From: Vanilla planifolia
Taxonomy: Eukaryota > Streptophyta > Magnoliopsida > Asparagales > Orchidaceae
Direction of reading: 5' to 3'
Assembly: GCA_023846275.1 (NCBI GenBank)
Contig: CM043874.1
Coordinates: forward strand, 28,493,630-28,557,629
DNA length: 64,000 nucleotides
In this document: one piece after another, positions 1 through 13,599 of the stretch
Layout: every line of letters starts with the position of its first letter
How positions within the stretch are numbered: the first letter of the stretch is position 1
Program-made: the position numbers and the translations under genes
Notes under the pieces: generated by a model
Databases searched by the model: none
What the model saw: the letters and a program-made list of their open reading frames with translations, nothing else
What the model was told of the DNA's origin: nothing

Positions 1-600
1 TCCAAGGAACAACATTCAGAATAATATAATTTTAAACATAAGAGAATTAATCTTTAATTTTAAATTTCAAAACCTACATTCCCTTGATCATTTTTTATGG
101 GCCATTAGACCAAGTTTGTACTAATCGAACCTATTAGATAACTTTCCTAATATTCTAATATTTAATTCTTTCTTAACCAAACCCAAAGCACTTTTTTAAG
201 CCTAATTGAGATCTATGGTCAATTTTAGCCTTCACTCATGGTCGCCCAAGCCTGTCTATTCACCCCACATGGAACTTGAGAGCTATGCATAACATGGAAG
301 CCATGTAAGGTCTTTTCCTAAGTGCTCTAGCTTTTTAAGCCATTAATTGAGCCTTATTATTTAGCTAATGGTTTTACTGAGCCATATAGGGCATGTAGGT
401 AAAACATCATGTGTTATTGAGTTTTTTTGTGCTATCACCTAAAAATGTATCAATAAGTTTTTGAGCTCAAATTATCATCATTCTGCCAACCTTAATCTAG
501 CCCACATAATACCAAGCATTCTTTTGGGGCTCAATTGAGTCTCCTAAGCTTTTTCCAAATTGCACCCATTTGCTTTACCTCACCTTAAATGCTTAAGCAG
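1..600. repeat. Possible fragment of repeat family Y
   Basis: This AT-rich stretch contains phrases resembling the family Y repeats at about 13.6-14.9 and 54.1-55.3 kb, for example 'aagcctaattgagatc' near 200 against 'aagcctaatcaagatc' near 55,060, followed in both by a 'tatggtc' phrase and a 'ccaagcc' phrase. The match is by eye, short and diverged. It is probably the edge of an old LTR-type repeat. There is no credible gene. Confidence 0.3.
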
Positions 601-3175
601 CATGCTTTAGGTAAGAATTAAAAGAAGAAGATGAAAAAGATCTAAAAGTTGGAAGGAAAAAGGTAAGGCTAAGACACATTGTTGTGAATACAAAAGCTAT
701 TAAATAAGATGAACATTAAGAACAATTAGTTCATAAAGAAAAAAAGAAGAAAAAGGCCCATGCCCCACCCCTAGGAGTGATTCAAACCCACCTTCTACAT
801 CCTCAAGCATTGAGGAGAGTAAGTAGGAGAAGTGTTTATTTTGTCTCATAGCCAAGGATGTAGAATACTTAAGTGGGGAAAAAGGAAGAAAATAACATTT
901 ACTTTTCTTTTGGCTCACAATGACTCATTTCAGAGTGATGACAAAAAAGTATCTAAACTCTCACAAAATGAATTAAAAAGTAGTTTACCTGAACTAATTG
1001 CTGCATTTAAATTTCTTTGTAAGTAAAGCATAGAATTTCAAAGAGAGTGCACAAATAGTGTCTTGGTTCATTGAATGATGTGAATGAAAAGAATGGACAC
1101 AACTTACATGATTTACAAAATAACGTAGATGGCTTGCTGGAATAATTTAGGAAAGTCAATTCATGTCGTACATAATTATTAAAACTGTGCTTCATCTCAT
1201 TTTAGGAATTAGAATATTTCATTTCTATAATCAAAGTTCATACATATTATAAGTAATTTTTCATATGCAACTTCAATTAATTTTGATTATTGTTCATATT
1301 GCTAATGATTGTAAGATAAGTATAAATATTAATTATAGGCTTGATTGTTACGTGTGGATAAAAAATAAATACTAATATTTATAGAATTCAATAAATTAAT
1401 TATAGATTTGTCGAACCCATATCTATTTGGTTTTTAAAATATAATTTTTAAATTGATGCTTGTGTGGATGCTTCTGTAATTGAATTAGAAAGGGCAAGAA
1501 ATGCTACAGAAGTTTAGTAATGGTGTTTTAAAATTAGTTTTTTTTTTGCTTTATACTTAATTTCTTTTAATTAGCATATGTAGCCATTGTTTATTTGCTT
1601 TGGTTTCAACAATAATTTCTTATTTTGAACCCTTGGTTAATTTGTTGCTAAATTATTAATAGTTGTAAATTTTGCACCCCTTTGTTATTTATTTGCTATT
1701 TACTTCATAATTATTCCTTTTTTATCTTTTGATGCATGAAAAAAAAGTGAAGAGAAATGCGATTGAAATAAAAAGTATTAAATGCATCCCAATGCCTTGC
1801 TTTACACAATACTTTTGAGTTAGAATTGTTAAACCTCTTACTTGATACTCATATTGTTGTTCATTTACGTTCATACTACTCATGCTTGGTTGAAATATTA
1901 ATCCCTCTTCACATGAGTTAAACAATGAAAAAAATTGCTAAATAATAATGAAAGGTTAATTTGTAGAGTTTAACTAATGTTAAATTTAATGTTAAACTAT
2001 TAAGAATTGAAATCATGTTGGACCAAAACCATGAACACATCTTATATGTAGATCATACAATTTTATGCCCTTCATCACACTTATATGTTCCTTCATTCCT
2101 ACTAAGTGTCACAAGTAACATGTAGTTAAGATTTCATATTGTATGGTTATGATGTTCTCATTGTATTGGATTGAACCTTTGTTTGTGCAAGGATAACCAT
2201 GTTTTACAATTTAAATCATTGTATTAGCTATGTATGAAATCAAGTGGTATTCTATATGTTAAAAAATTTTAGGTTTCATATATTATGAAGTAGTGTTTAG
2301 TGCTTAAATGTTTCATTTCTCTTATAGAATAAGTAAACAAAATTTAAATAAACAATTCTAATTTGATGTTTCACAAATAGATACTATAAATCATATGAGT
2401 ATAATCATCCTATAGAATTGGAATGTCTTAAATGAAATACTTTTGTTGCAATTTGCTGTTAGCATTGTACAAATACAAAGTAAAAGGAATATTTTTCTCG
2501 AGTAACTATTGTTGTACTATTATGATGTTTTATTGTTCAAGAAAAACACAAGAGCAAAGTAAATGTTGTTGTGCACATACAATGCTTTTACTGGATTGTA
2601 CAATCTCTTGAATACTTAAAAAATATATTATCATAATTATATCGTACTTGTATAATTTTCGTGAACATGTTACAAGATGATATAAAACTTAACAATGTCT
2701 TCTTGGAGGAAATTATAAAATATGATGTACTCGATCATTCTCTCATGATATATTTTAAGAAAAACTAATAATTTAGAAAGGAACTTTATTTGGTTGATTA
2801 TTTTTCTATATTTTTTCTATAGTATGATCCGATAATCATCAAGGATGTAATTCTTGCTATTGCAATTACCTTAATTAGTCATAACCTTTTAACAAATATA
2901 AATAAGAGCGTATTTAAGTTAGAATGATGGATGAACGAATTTGTAAATCATTACAAAGAGGAAGATGAATTGGAGCTACTAGTTGTGTTGCTCATTATGA
3001 AGAACTTCACCAAGCAACATTCAATGCTTCCTAGCATTAAAGCCTTTCACTTTGATTTGATAACATCCTTCTACATCATTAAGATATTGCAACATATTTT
3101 TCCTCACAAGTGGTATATATTTTTGTATAATATTGATTCATTCAAATGCCAACATATTTCTACAACTACTATGAA
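601..3175. other. AT-rich intergenic DNA, no gene recognised
   Basis: The short open frames here (all under 100 codons, for instance around 830-1,026 and 2,931-3,203) show no familiar motif and have the A/T-driven composition of the surrounding DNA. Nothing resembles an exon pair, an RNA gene or a recognisable transposon domain. Confidence 0.6.
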
Positions 3176-3179
3176 CTCT

Positions 3180-3590
3180 TTATTTAGTTTGATCCCTACC
3201 TAGTTGCAACAAAAAGGAAATGGTATTTGTTTTGGTTGAACCCTACTTGTCTACATCAAAAAAGAGTGGTTGTTTAGGTTTACTCTTACCTAGATGTAGC
3301 AAAAAGGGTGTAGATTTAGTGGAAGCCTAATCATTTGTCCAAAGGTAGATGTAGATCCAAGTTTAAATCAAAGCACTAAAAAATGTTGTGCTCACTTTCT
3401 TTCTTGTCATTGTATTGCTAGGCTTCTTATTCATATATAAAGAATTTAAAAAATTAACTAATTGTTAGTTAAAAGCAATTAGCAATCATATTTTAGCCAA
3501 ATTGAGTTGAAGTTGTTATAATCCTTTTTGTCGTTATTTTTGAAGTCTTAAAGTTATTGTGCTTTCATTTAAATAACACAATACACTCCT
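3180..3590 (+). mobile_element. Ty1/copia-type LTR fragment (fossil)
   Basis: The stretch matches the 3' half of the LTR-like sequence at 37,880-38,325. Both have a phrase about a 'cctac' or 'cacc' followed by 'tagttgcaa' or 'taattgcaa', then 'gtagatgtagatcc' or 'gtagatgtaaatcc', then 'gtttaaatcaaa' or 'gtttagatcaaa', and both end in an 'ac(a)ctcctct' phrase. This order is typical of the R-U5 end of plant Ty1/copia LTRs. It is old, diverged and without coding sequence. Which internal region it belonged to cannot be told. Confidence 0.5.
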
Positions 3591-4955
3591 CTAACTTTCT
3601 TGACATTCTAGTAAAATAAATTTAATGTTTTCTTTTGAGTTCATTAATTTAAAATTTTTGAAAATTATTGAACACCCTGTCATTTTCCTAACAAAGAATA
3701 TTGGAAATAAGTTAGCTAGAAAATCATTGTTGAATTTACACTAGAAGAAAGACATAGTGCATTTATTATACTGCATTGTGGTAAAAATAAAATTCTTTCT
3801 TCTACTCAATTTTCTATGCTAACTCCACAAATTAAGCTTGGCATGTTGTTTTAAGGCACATATGTTTGTAGGGAAGCTATGTCCACCAATCAACATGGAA
3901 GTGCACTAAGGTTGGTTGTTCAAAATCTATGAACTTTAAGGAGATGAAGAAAAAGAAGAAGAGTTCAAAAAGAGACATCATGTTCACTTCAACCTTAGAG
4001 GATAAAGCAACGGAAGTGCAAACATGTTTTGTCATAGGCTATAAAAAATTCTGATGTAGATATTGGTGAGGTAAGCTTACTCTCTCATTGTGATTTAAAT
4101 GATAATTATTTTAAATTTAGGGATGCATTCCAAAAAATTGTTAAGAGACAAAATGTTTACAAAGGAATATTCTAAACTTCTTATCAATAGTGAATACCAA
4201 CATAAGAAAAAGAATAATTTCTACTATAATTCGAAACTATGAAAGTGTTATATCTAATGGAATATACTAGAACAAAAAAAATTCATGAGCTTTTTAAAAA
4301 ATTACATTATTGTTGTTTTATGTCTAGTTATGAAAAATTTTCTTACTTTAATGGGAACTTAATTTGACAATTATCATACATTCTAAAAATCCTAACTATG
4401 TTTGGGTTAAAAGAAAATGCTCAAATGATTAATCTTTATTTAGGTATTCAATTGAGAAGACTCATTTTGTATGATTTCTTAAATCAAAAACTACAATGCA
4501 TACATGCATGTTTCCTAAAGAAGACCAAAGGAATCATGCACCTCCTACCAAAATTCGTGTAATATGTATTCAATTCAATTATAAATATCACATTCCTTTT
4601 TTGTTAATTTAGTATTGATTATTATTTTCCAAATTTTATCTTGGGAGTTTGATGCCTACTCTTTGTTATAGGTTGTGTTTTACTAATTTAATTCTATCAA
4701 TTCTAAGGATCATTAGCTTTGAATTCAAGGCTTCTACTTTAAATTTAAGCATCAAACATCCAAATCTACTTTTCAAGTCATCAAACCCATTAAATCAAAT
4801 TGTCTCATTAAATGAAGTTAGAAGTATTAGACCATCTAATTGGTAGATTGGCTCATATTTTTATCTAAGAATTGGAATAAATAATATGATCTTGCTATGT
4901 CTACAAGGTGTTATCGTCTCAAGACTTTGACAGTAACCCTTCATTTTTTAGTTGC
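3591..4955. other. AT-rich intergenic DNA, no gene recognised
   Basis: A 65-codon open frame at 4,649-4,846 resembles no family I know. The rest is AT-rich sequence with no visible repeat boundaries. Confidence 0.5.
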
Positions 4956-4959
4956 ACTA

Positions 4960-5690
4960 GTGGAAATGGAGGCTTGAGAAATGGAAAGAAACTAAGGAAG
5001 AAAGAAAAGGAAAGATGGTTTTTTCCATAACGAGATGCATTCTTCTAAGAAGTTTCTCTTCAATAGGTTTTGAATTCATAAAGTTTTGAATTTTAAACTT
5101 CTAAACTTCAAAATTTTGAATTGCTTAATTCATCTTTCTCAACCCATTATATAAAAGTTTAAATATAATATTTTATTATAAAATATAGAATATTTTTATT
5201 TGTAGCATGAAACAGGTGATTTTAAATAAAATATTAAAAATTTACGAATTCTATGCTCTGAGTGGCCTGACCTTGTGTACACTATCTCTGTCCATATGGC
5301 ATTATTCATGTGTGCATGTACTATTCTTGAATGTAGAAAGCCCTATGCATGCATGTTGATCATGGCAACATGGTACATTTCTCTACTAGGTGTGCATGGA
5401 CCTCATGCACCTCATGCATTTGAAGTGTCTAAACATGCTCACATGCAGTGCACATGTTTCATCCAACACAGTCATGTGCCCCAAATGTGCATAAGCATTC
5501 AGCATACCACACCCTCCTACATGCGTGCCACTCCTTAGGTTGCAATGCTTAACCAGTGTACTGTAGTGCTTGTTCTTACATGTTATAGTAAGCCACTAGA
5601 CACAACTTAGCATGTGGCTCTTGCTACTTCATGCTGTAATAATGATTTTCATCATTTTGTTCCCTCACTTAATTTATTTAAAAAATTTTG
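4960..5690 (+). repeat. Repeat family X, copy A
   Basis: The copy opens with 'aaactaaggaag' and 'ttttttcca' phrases, continues through a 'ttcatctt...tataaaagttta' stretch, then a 'catg/tgca'-rich middle, and ends with 'cttcatgctgtaat' and 'catcattttgttccctc' near 5,627-5,670. The same order is seen at 25,575-26,600 and, for its right part, at 26,620-27,180. The 87-codon open frame in the middle, at 5,275-5,538, is an accident of the 'catgca' runs. The element class is unknown; a diverged LTR is the likeliest reading. Confidence 0.5.
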
Positions 5691-5699
5691 GATTTCATG

Positions 5700-6840
5700 A
5701 GCCCAAAATTGAGCTCCAAATTAGTTCTTAACCTATCAACCATGCAAGAGTTGGCTAATCATGGATCTACTCTTGAGCATTTTTATTGAGACATAGTATT
5801 ATCTATATAATCTCTTTAAAATTATGATTATTTGATCTTCTTGCTCTTTATTCTTAAGATTTTTTGAAATTTATATCCTTCATAAGTATGATTTTGTCTT
5901 CTACAAAGTATTAGATGGATTTCAACATCAATCATAATGGTTTGAGGATAACTATGAGCCTTCATTCTTGAACAATTCAAAGAAAATGCCATTAAATTAA
6001 TCTTCGCCACCAAAAACTATTGTGACCTCATCCTTAATTGGGGATGAAGACTTCTATCACCATTTTTCCATACTACCCAACATTCAACTATTTATAAATC
6101 TCAAATTTGATAAATGAAAGAGCTACCAAAATAAGAAACTAGGTAATCTACTAAACACTTTCTTAAAGCAAAGAAAGAAGAAAAAAAAGTGATGAGAACT
6201 TAATAATTATAAGTGGTTTTGTCTTGACATAATAATTCTTCAAACTTATATTAGTAGTGTTATCTTAGGAATCAATGAACTTGTATTAATTTGTCTTTAC
6301 CAAGAAATTTTTATTGAAATTGTTCATTACAAGCTACTAGTATTTTCTACACATTCAAGTTGTTATAATATTCAGTATTAATATCATCACAATATGTGTG
6401 TTAACTTAGCATAACCTTTACAAACATCAAGAAAAATATAACGATATGTAAAGAATTTCACTTGAAATAATAATTCTTTTTGTAGTCAAAAAGAAATGTT
6501 GATGTTTATTAGACCATTTGATCTTACTTTGTAAATGATCATGAATTTGGTCCATGTGGTCTAAAAGGATTGGACCATCCAATGAGCAATCAAAGCAATA
6601 TAAGTTTGTAGATTAGTAAATGGGCTTTTGTATGAACCTAGAAGGCCATACCAAAATTTCATAAGCATGTCTTCCTCCTTCAAATCTTGTTCATTCCTTC
6701 TACATAATAGACAAATTTCATGATCTATCTTCAAATCTCTAATTGTCTATCTTTATAGTAATTCAGTGTACTTTAACCATGCAAATATGAAATGGTAATA
6801 GACATGAACATAAGAGAACATTTACAATATATGGTGATCA
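5700..6840. other. AT-rich intergenic DNA, no gene recognised
   Basis: I see no coding motif, RNA gene or clear repeat boundary. The sequence merges into the LTR-like block that follows. Confidence 0.5.
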
Positions 6841-6844
6841 GTGA

Positions 6845-8331
6845 GAACAAGATTGCAAAACCTAAACATTGTGCAAAATGTTAACATATCATATGGTACA
6901 AGGTAAGGATCACATAATATGAGGTGATGATTGAGTACAAGAACTCATCCTTAATCAATACCAAAGGTTGCAAAACCTAAAATTCATGCAAAATTTAAAT
7001 ATCATATGGTACAAGATAAGGATCACACAATATGACTAATTTACGAAAGTAATTACAAATTAATGCTAGGACTACTTGATTGGATATTATAACTGATGAC
7101 CAAAATATTGTATGATAGTTGACATCTATCGTATACTATGATAAGTTCAATTCAGTAGAGTACTATGTATTAGACAATGTGAAATGTTAGACAACTTAAG
7201 ATGTTTGTATAATAAACTTTATGTATCAAACAACACAATCAATATGAAACAAATTGACATAGCTACAAACAAAATTATGAAAACCTAAGAAATTTGTAAG
7301 GCAAAATCATGGCTATTGTGCAACATGAATAACTAAATTGTACATTGACCTTACTATGCATAAAAGAACTAGAATTTCAAGGAAAATTACGTACTTCTAT
7401 CATAAGGGAAACAATATAAGAGCTTCATACAATAAATTAATATTTATCACACAAAATAATTAATACTTATTATAGGTAATATATAGTATTATCCCTGCAT
7501 CTTACTGCATGATTAGTTTAATTTATGTAATGCTTTAATTTGGCATGTCTTTTGGAAAATTGAGCTTAGTCATCAGAATGTGTTTTCATGAGGAACCTTC
7601 CTAAATCTTTATAAATGCCCTCCAAATAGTGCTACAAGGCTAATGACTGCAAATGATTTAGAAGCTATTACACTTGAAGGTCATCTCTTTCCTTGAGAAA
7701 TAATTAAGATAACTAGGCTGAAGTGAAACAGCATTGCATACATCCTTGTCAAACCCTCCTTTCATGCAAGAACATTGACCTAAGTGACATGTCTCTTCTA
7801 CATTATTTTAACTTTGAAATAGTTTACCTCTTGATATTTGTATTATATTACAAAATTTTTTATTTTTTAGCTTTTACATTGACTATTTTGTCTCATTATT
7901 AGTAATTTTACATGATTATATTTTCGGTCTTTTAAACAAACTTGTTGGATATTTTGGTTTATTGTTATTAGCTCTTTTAGGTCAATGTTGATGGGTATTT
8001 TGGCCCAATGTTTTGTTAGTTTTTTATTTATATTGTGAAGGTGTTGTCTTATCAATCTTTTAGCAAAAGGGTAAACTATTAAGTATGCCTAGCTATTGGA
8101 CTAGGGTTAGACATAAATTCACGTTTGGATCGAACTACTTATAAATATTTGTGAGATTTATTATATTTCTAACTTGACACAAAGGTTTTAAAAATTTTAA
8201 AAAGTGTTTTTAAAAATATATTTATAGAAGTAATTAAGAATTCTAAAATAATTTCTTTGTGTAACTTATGATAATCAAGTTTGTAATTTTTATAATTTTG
8301 GTGTTGACATCATACTCTTAAATCCTCGACA
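6845..8331 (+). mobile_element. LTR of an old Ty1/copia-like element (left copy)
   Basis: This block is similar along its length to 9,545-11,068. Shared phrases include 'catatcatatgg(t/g)acaa', 'aaatctttataaat', 'agaacatt(g/a)...ctaagt' and 'gtattttttagctttt'. It ends in 'cctcgaca', one base before a primer-binding-like sequence at 8,333, as expected for the 3' boundary of a 5' LTR. Its left boundary is not clear. It is an old fossil with no coding capacity. Confidence 0.6.
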
Positions 8332-8332
8332 A

Positions 8333-8349
8333 TGGTACCAGAGCATGGT
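8333..8349 (+). other. Primer-binding-site-like sequence beside the LTR
   Basis: The sequence 'tggtaccagagcatggt' resembles the usual plant LTR-retrotransposon primer site complementary to the initiator methionine tRNA ('tggtatcagagc'). It sits one base after the LTR's terminal CA. This is what marks the preceding block as an LTR reading rightwards. Confidence 0.6.
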
Positions 8350-9540
8350 TCTTTCTATTTCTATATCTCCTACATATCATTATTACATGATCAAGAGTCA
8401 TATATCTAAAGATTATAAAATTAATGGTAATATGAACTATAGTTACCCTTTTTATGTATTTATTAAAAGTTTAATAACAATGTACCTAGAAAACTATAAA
8501 CACTTTATTGTAAGTTGCTTAGACCCAAATTTATTTTTGTTCTAAAAGATAAGTTTTAAATGTTTAAGCTTCTATGCATGCTTCATTTCAATTAATTAAA
8601 AAAGAAAAGAATGTTGCTTAGCTCTAACAACTAACTGATATACATTAATATGTTCTTTGACTTTTTATTTCTTAAAGTATTATAGGTTAAAGATAAGGGG
8701 TAAAATATTCAAGTGAAACTTTGGTCCTTGAATTGTTAATAATGGTATTTTTAAAAGAATTGTACTCTCTAGGCTAATTTTGAACATTTTATTTTAACAA
8801 GTTGTATCATGTAATATTTTTCTTAGATTATAACAAATTATAATTCCACTTCTTCATCCATTATTTTTTGTAAACTCAACAAATGAACAACAAAACAATT
8901 TATCCATCAATTGATGCATGACAAAATGGGGAGAGCTAGATAGAAATGAAATTAAAACATCATTGTCCCCATGTGTTTTTTAATATATTTTAAATTACAT
9001 ATATTATAAAAGAGTATAAATTTTTTGGGAGAATTTTCATGCTTATATGTCTTAATGTTTTTTTCATTTCATCATTTTTTAAAGGATGTTGTCATCCTTA
9101 AAAAGGGAAGATTACTCAACCCATTCTCTATGTACTATAGGTTTAGTGATAACAAAAACCATTCATTTGTTTTTTAAATATTTTCTTAAGTGTTTCAAAG
9201 TATTCAACTTAATATTAAATGGGTGAATCAATTGGAGCACTCGTCTTAACTCACAAGGTTGATTGACAGTGTTTGGTGTGAACTATACAAACACCAAACG
9301 TGACGTATGAGGAAATAAGAAGAACATTTTTGGAGCCATGTTTAGCTGCTTTTGAATGTGTCATCTGGGATAATACTCATGAGATGCTAAGGCAATAGTA
9401 AGGTTTTGAGTGAGTGAGTAAATAACTTTTCAAGCACCTTTATTAAACTCATATGGGCATGTATTTGTGTATGGTTTTTAACATTTAAAAATGATTTGAT
9501 AATGATTAAAATTATAAGTTTGCATTAACAAAACATGTTT
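8350..9540. other. Region between two LTR copies, no coding sequence recognised
   Basis: If the flanking blocks belong to one element, this would be a much reduced interior. I see no gag or polymerase motif. It could equally be unrelated DNA between two separate LTR remnants. Confidence 0.4.
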
Positions 9541-9544
9541 AATA

Positions 9545-11068
9545 TACTTTTCAAGTAAAACCTTAAAATTGTGCAAAAATTGACCATATCATATGGGACA
9601 ATGTAAGTATCATGAGAGTATGAAAGTGATAATACTATCCAATTAGACTTTATAACTATATGATGGAATCTATCTTATGGTATTATTAGTTTCATCATGC
9701 AAAGTACTATCTATCAAATAGTGTGATATGTGAGATAACTAAAGTGGTTTAGACATTACTATTATATGTATCTTTCACTATGATTAATATGAAATAAATT
9801 AAGATATTATACTATTAAGTTATGAAAACTAAGAAATTCATATAATATAGTAATTCTTCTTATATAATGTAATTAACTATTTGGGATATATTTTATGGTA
9901 AGTAAAACTAGAGGGTTTTGTATAGATAACATAATTTATTGTACTTGAATAATCATGCATTGATCTTGGTATCCTAAGGGATAAAAGATCTAAAAACTTT
10001 TGTAAAATATGGTCTATGCCTCTCATATAATACAATTAGGTCATTAAGCATGAGAATTAAAAATTGAGAGTTTTGAATGATACTTTAATATTTATCATAC
10101 AATATGATTAAAATGAATTATGGGCATTATATAATGTGAACCTTGTATCCATTGGTACGATTATACAATTTATGTGAGTAATAACTAATTTTAGAAGATT
10201 TTGGATAAGTTGAATATAATCATTAGAGCATAGTTAAGGGTGATTATGTCCATTAAGAACATTTTTAAATCTTTATAAATATGCTATAAATAATGAAAAA
10301 AATGCTAATGATCATTTTTAAATAATTTTGGAGCTATTATACTTCAAGACAATCACATTCCTAGATAAAGATTAAGATTACTAATTTGAAATGAAAGAGT
10401 AATGCATGCATCTTTTTCACTACCCTTCTTTTAAGTAAGAACATTATGCTAAGTTGCACATCTCTCCTACATTTTTCAAAATTTTAATTAGTCTATCTAC
10501 TGATAATAAAATTAGTAGGAACATTGAGCTAAGTTGCATATCTCTCTTATATTTTTTTAAAAATTTGAATTGGTGTTCCTATTGATATTATAATCTAGTT
10601 ATATAATTTGTATTTTTTAGCTTTTTCACTATTGTTTTGTTCATATTTTTAAGACATTTACTTAATTGTTTTCATGGTCTTTTTGCCAAACTTGTTAAGT
10701 CAATTGGCCTATTATTAGTTATTTTGGGCTAGTGTTCAAGGTGTATGGGCCTGATGTTTTTCCCCGATTATGAGGGTACTTACCTATAGATGTTTTGCCA
10801 AAAAGTAGTGATTAAATTATTCCTAGTAGATGCACTGGTGGGTGAATGTAGATTTAAGTTTGTATTCATACACCTAAAAGTACTTGTCTTTTATTCTTCT
10901 TTCCTCACACAATGCATTTAAAATTAAAAAAGTTTTTTTAAATAAGATTTATAAGAGAAATTAAGAATTCCAAAATATTTCCATTATATTTTTTGTGATT
11001 ATCAAGTTTTTAATTTTTAGAATTCATCACCCATCATGTGTCAACATCATTCTTTAATATACTCAACA
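9545..11068 (+). mobile_element. LTR of an old Ty1/copia-like element (right copy)
   Basis: This is the partner of the 6,845-8,331 block, in the same orientation and with the same order of phrases. It includes an internal short duplication of the 'gaacatt..gctaagttgca' phrase near 10,440 and 10,510. The right end is placed at 'ctcaaca' by comparison with the left copy. No primer site follows, as expected for a 3' LTR or a remnant. The two copies are clearly diverged, so the element is old. Confidence 0.5.
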
Positions 11069-11069
11069 T

Positions 11070-12430
11070 GTTGACTTCATAAAGGTTGTGTGAGTCGAGG
11101 GAGATTCTTATTAACATACACTCATGAGAGTTGTTAATACTAGTAAAACCACTTCTTTTTATAATCTTACTTTTTGAAGTGCATTTTAGATAATTGTCAA
11201 TATGCATATTTGGAGAATCAAGTCTTGGAGCAATGGATTATGACTCATTAGGACAATCTACAATTTGCTAAGACTAATGTCAATTAACAAGAAAAGCTTA
11301 TTTTTAACATTGAGGAAACAAGACTACCTTTTATATGTTTTTAGCAATCTTATTTTGCCATAATTCATCATATGGTGAGAGTTTGATTGTTTTTTCACAT
11401 GGAAATATATTTAATAAAAACCTCACACAAATGCTTTTACAAAAACTCAAGCTTTTTTCTTAATATTTCAAATTTCTATAATTGTGCTAAAGTTTTTTTC
11501 ATATGTTGCACTTGCTGGTCTGCTAAACATATGTTCCATATATTGCAAAATTCTTTTGTACTTAACAAAACATACTACTTAAGCGCTTTCTTAATTATCA
11601 TAAAAGCAATGAAATTATTAAAAAAAAACATATATCTGGAAAAGTCTCTATTAGATGGTCATTAAACAAATCAACAATCCATCTCAGTTGGATGATTATT
11701 GGCATTTTCAAGGCATCAAATGCATTATTGGATGTTAATAAGTCAACTTTACATTAAAAAATGACTAGTTCTATTAGACAACGATTGCACCATATCATAG
11801 ATAGTTTAATGGTTAATGGATCCATTATCAAAGCATTTGATAGACTATCTACAATTTTGTGTTGATCAAGTTTGTACTTATCAAGCTATTTGATTGTTAG
11901 ACTAGACTATTCAATATAATTCTAGATAGTTTATTTGTGTTAATTGTGTATCCAAAATCTTGCTAAAACAATTCAAAATTGAGTCAAATGTAATCCATTT
12001 GGACCCTTATATGCCAACTTTGAACCACAAATATAATAATTCTTTAGCTGATCAAAAGCTTATGATCATGAAACAATATTGAAGATCTTGTAAAAGCTCT
12101 CTATAATAAGGAAACCCTTAAGAGTTATAATGACATCCTTAAAAGCCTTCAAATTGTTTTTTCCTATCCTGTACTATTTCAAAAGTTAATAGTGCTTAGA
12201 AAAAGATTACTTTAAAAAAGGTTGTAGCATCTATCTATTTGAGCTCATTATATTTGTGGTTCTTGATTTATTGTTTTGTGAAACCATCTACAAGTCTCTT
12301 TTTGGACATGCTATTTTGGTTTTCTTGGGCCACTTTTTAGGATCCTTTTGACCAATATGAACCATTTTGATCATCATTTAAGTTTTTTTAACATGCTTTG
12401 ACAAAAGGTATTGCTCAATTTGTATGACTA
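11070..12430. other. AT-rich intergenic DNA, no gene recognised
   Basis: A 92-codon open frame at 11,387-11,665 is rich in Phe, Leu, Ile and Lys and looks like translated A/T-rich DNA. No domain is recognisable. Confidence 0.5.
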
Positions 12431-12439
12431 ATCTTCTAT

Positions 12440-12545
12440 TACTAAAACTATTGTTTGGGTCTAAACCACACAAATATCTTATTGCATTTACTTTTTAGCT
12501 TTCCTCACACAATGTTCAATTAAAAAATAAGAGGTTTCATAATAT
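12440..12545 (+). mobile_element. Ty1/copia LTR R-U5 fragment (fossil)
   Basis: The phrases 'gtttgggtctaaaccacac', 'tattgcatttactttttag' and 'ctttcctcacacaatg' repeat the order of the LTR ends near 10,850-10,930 and 38,098-38,165. Only the end of an LTR seems to be left. Confidence 0.35.
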
Positions 12546-12639
12546 AATTATACCTAGCATTGTAAGGGTTTTTGCAAACATAAGGGTTTCATGATGCAAA
12601 CATGATCAATGAATTACCATCAATTACTCAAATTTTTAA

Positions 12640-13210
12640 AATAAAATAATACACCCCAATCTTTTATGTCTATCATGTAGTATATCTGTCCTTCTCCTTG
12701 CCTAGAGCTAAGGTTCCAAGGGTACCATCTATCAATGAGGCTGTTAGAATTAATGGACTAAAATATTTTGCAACTAAAAGCATGGTTTCTCAAGAAGAGG
12801 GAAATCTTTATAATAGTCTCCATACATAACTAGTGTATTAGCTTATTTATTTTTCTCTTAAGGAATTTAAACTAGATCTACTTAACTAAATTGTTAGAGA
12901 AAAGACTAAGTTTATGATTAGTTGGCTTCTAGTGTTGAATCTTTTGTTTCAAACATATCATTAACTTGATTAACAACTAATTAAGAGTCATTAAAGAATT
13001 TTAACTATAAAATTACAACCCTGAAGTAACTTAGGACTAGCAATGAAGGTTTCATACTCAACTTGACTGTTGGTAGAACAGAATTAAATTTTATTGACTC
13101 CAATAAATTCGGATTTCTTTGCATCATGAAGAACAATTTGAGTCTACATGAACCTTCGCTATAGGCAATAGCAACATATAACTACAACCATTTTTTTGAA
13201 TAAGTTTTTA
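12640..13210 (-). mobile_element. Tat-type Ty3/gypsy fossil: second (archaeal-type) RNase H piece
   Basis: Read on the minus strand, the stretch near 12,900-13,140 shows the 'NN(Q/E)xEYE' and 'SxQLVVNQVN' signatures of the extra RNase H domain that plant Tat-lineage gypsy elements carry after the normal RNase H. The plus-strand text around 13,034 is also similar to the corresponding part of the fossil near 17,405. It is broken, with several breaks over a few hundred bases. It probably belonged to a different insertion from the 17-20 kb copy. Confidence 0.5.
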
Positions 13211-13219
13211 TCACGCTCA

Positions 13220-13595
13220 TTTTTTTTAAACCATGAGTGTGATTAATTCCAAGATCATAATGTTAAAATGTACTTATAATATGCATTATAATTTTATAAA
13301 AAATCTTATCATGATAGAATCTACCTATCAATAAACCACTCGAATCTAATCAAATCTAAAGCATCGCCCACTAATATCTACTGAAGTTTGATAGAAAATA
13401 TAATAACAACTATTAAGTCTAAATAAATAATCTAACACAATTTATGTCCAAATAATACAACTGATAATAAATCAACATCCAATCTATTACTACTAATGAT
13501 AAAATAATGGTGATGAAACATTCAACTACTATAAGAACTCTGATAATCTCTAGCTTGACTCATATTTAAATCTTAGCTCCATGATTTTACAAAAA
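13220..13595. other. AT-rich spacer, nothing recognised
   Basis: Simple A/T-rich text with many 'aataa' and 'atcta' words. No gene or repeat boundary is visible. Confidence 0.45.
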
Positions 13596-13599
13596 ATAT

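Noticed and set aside
5275-5538. An 87-codon Cys/His-rich frame that might look like a small secreted protein
   Set aside because: The Cys and His codons come from 'tgcatg' runs of repeat family X, and the homologous copies do not keep the frame.
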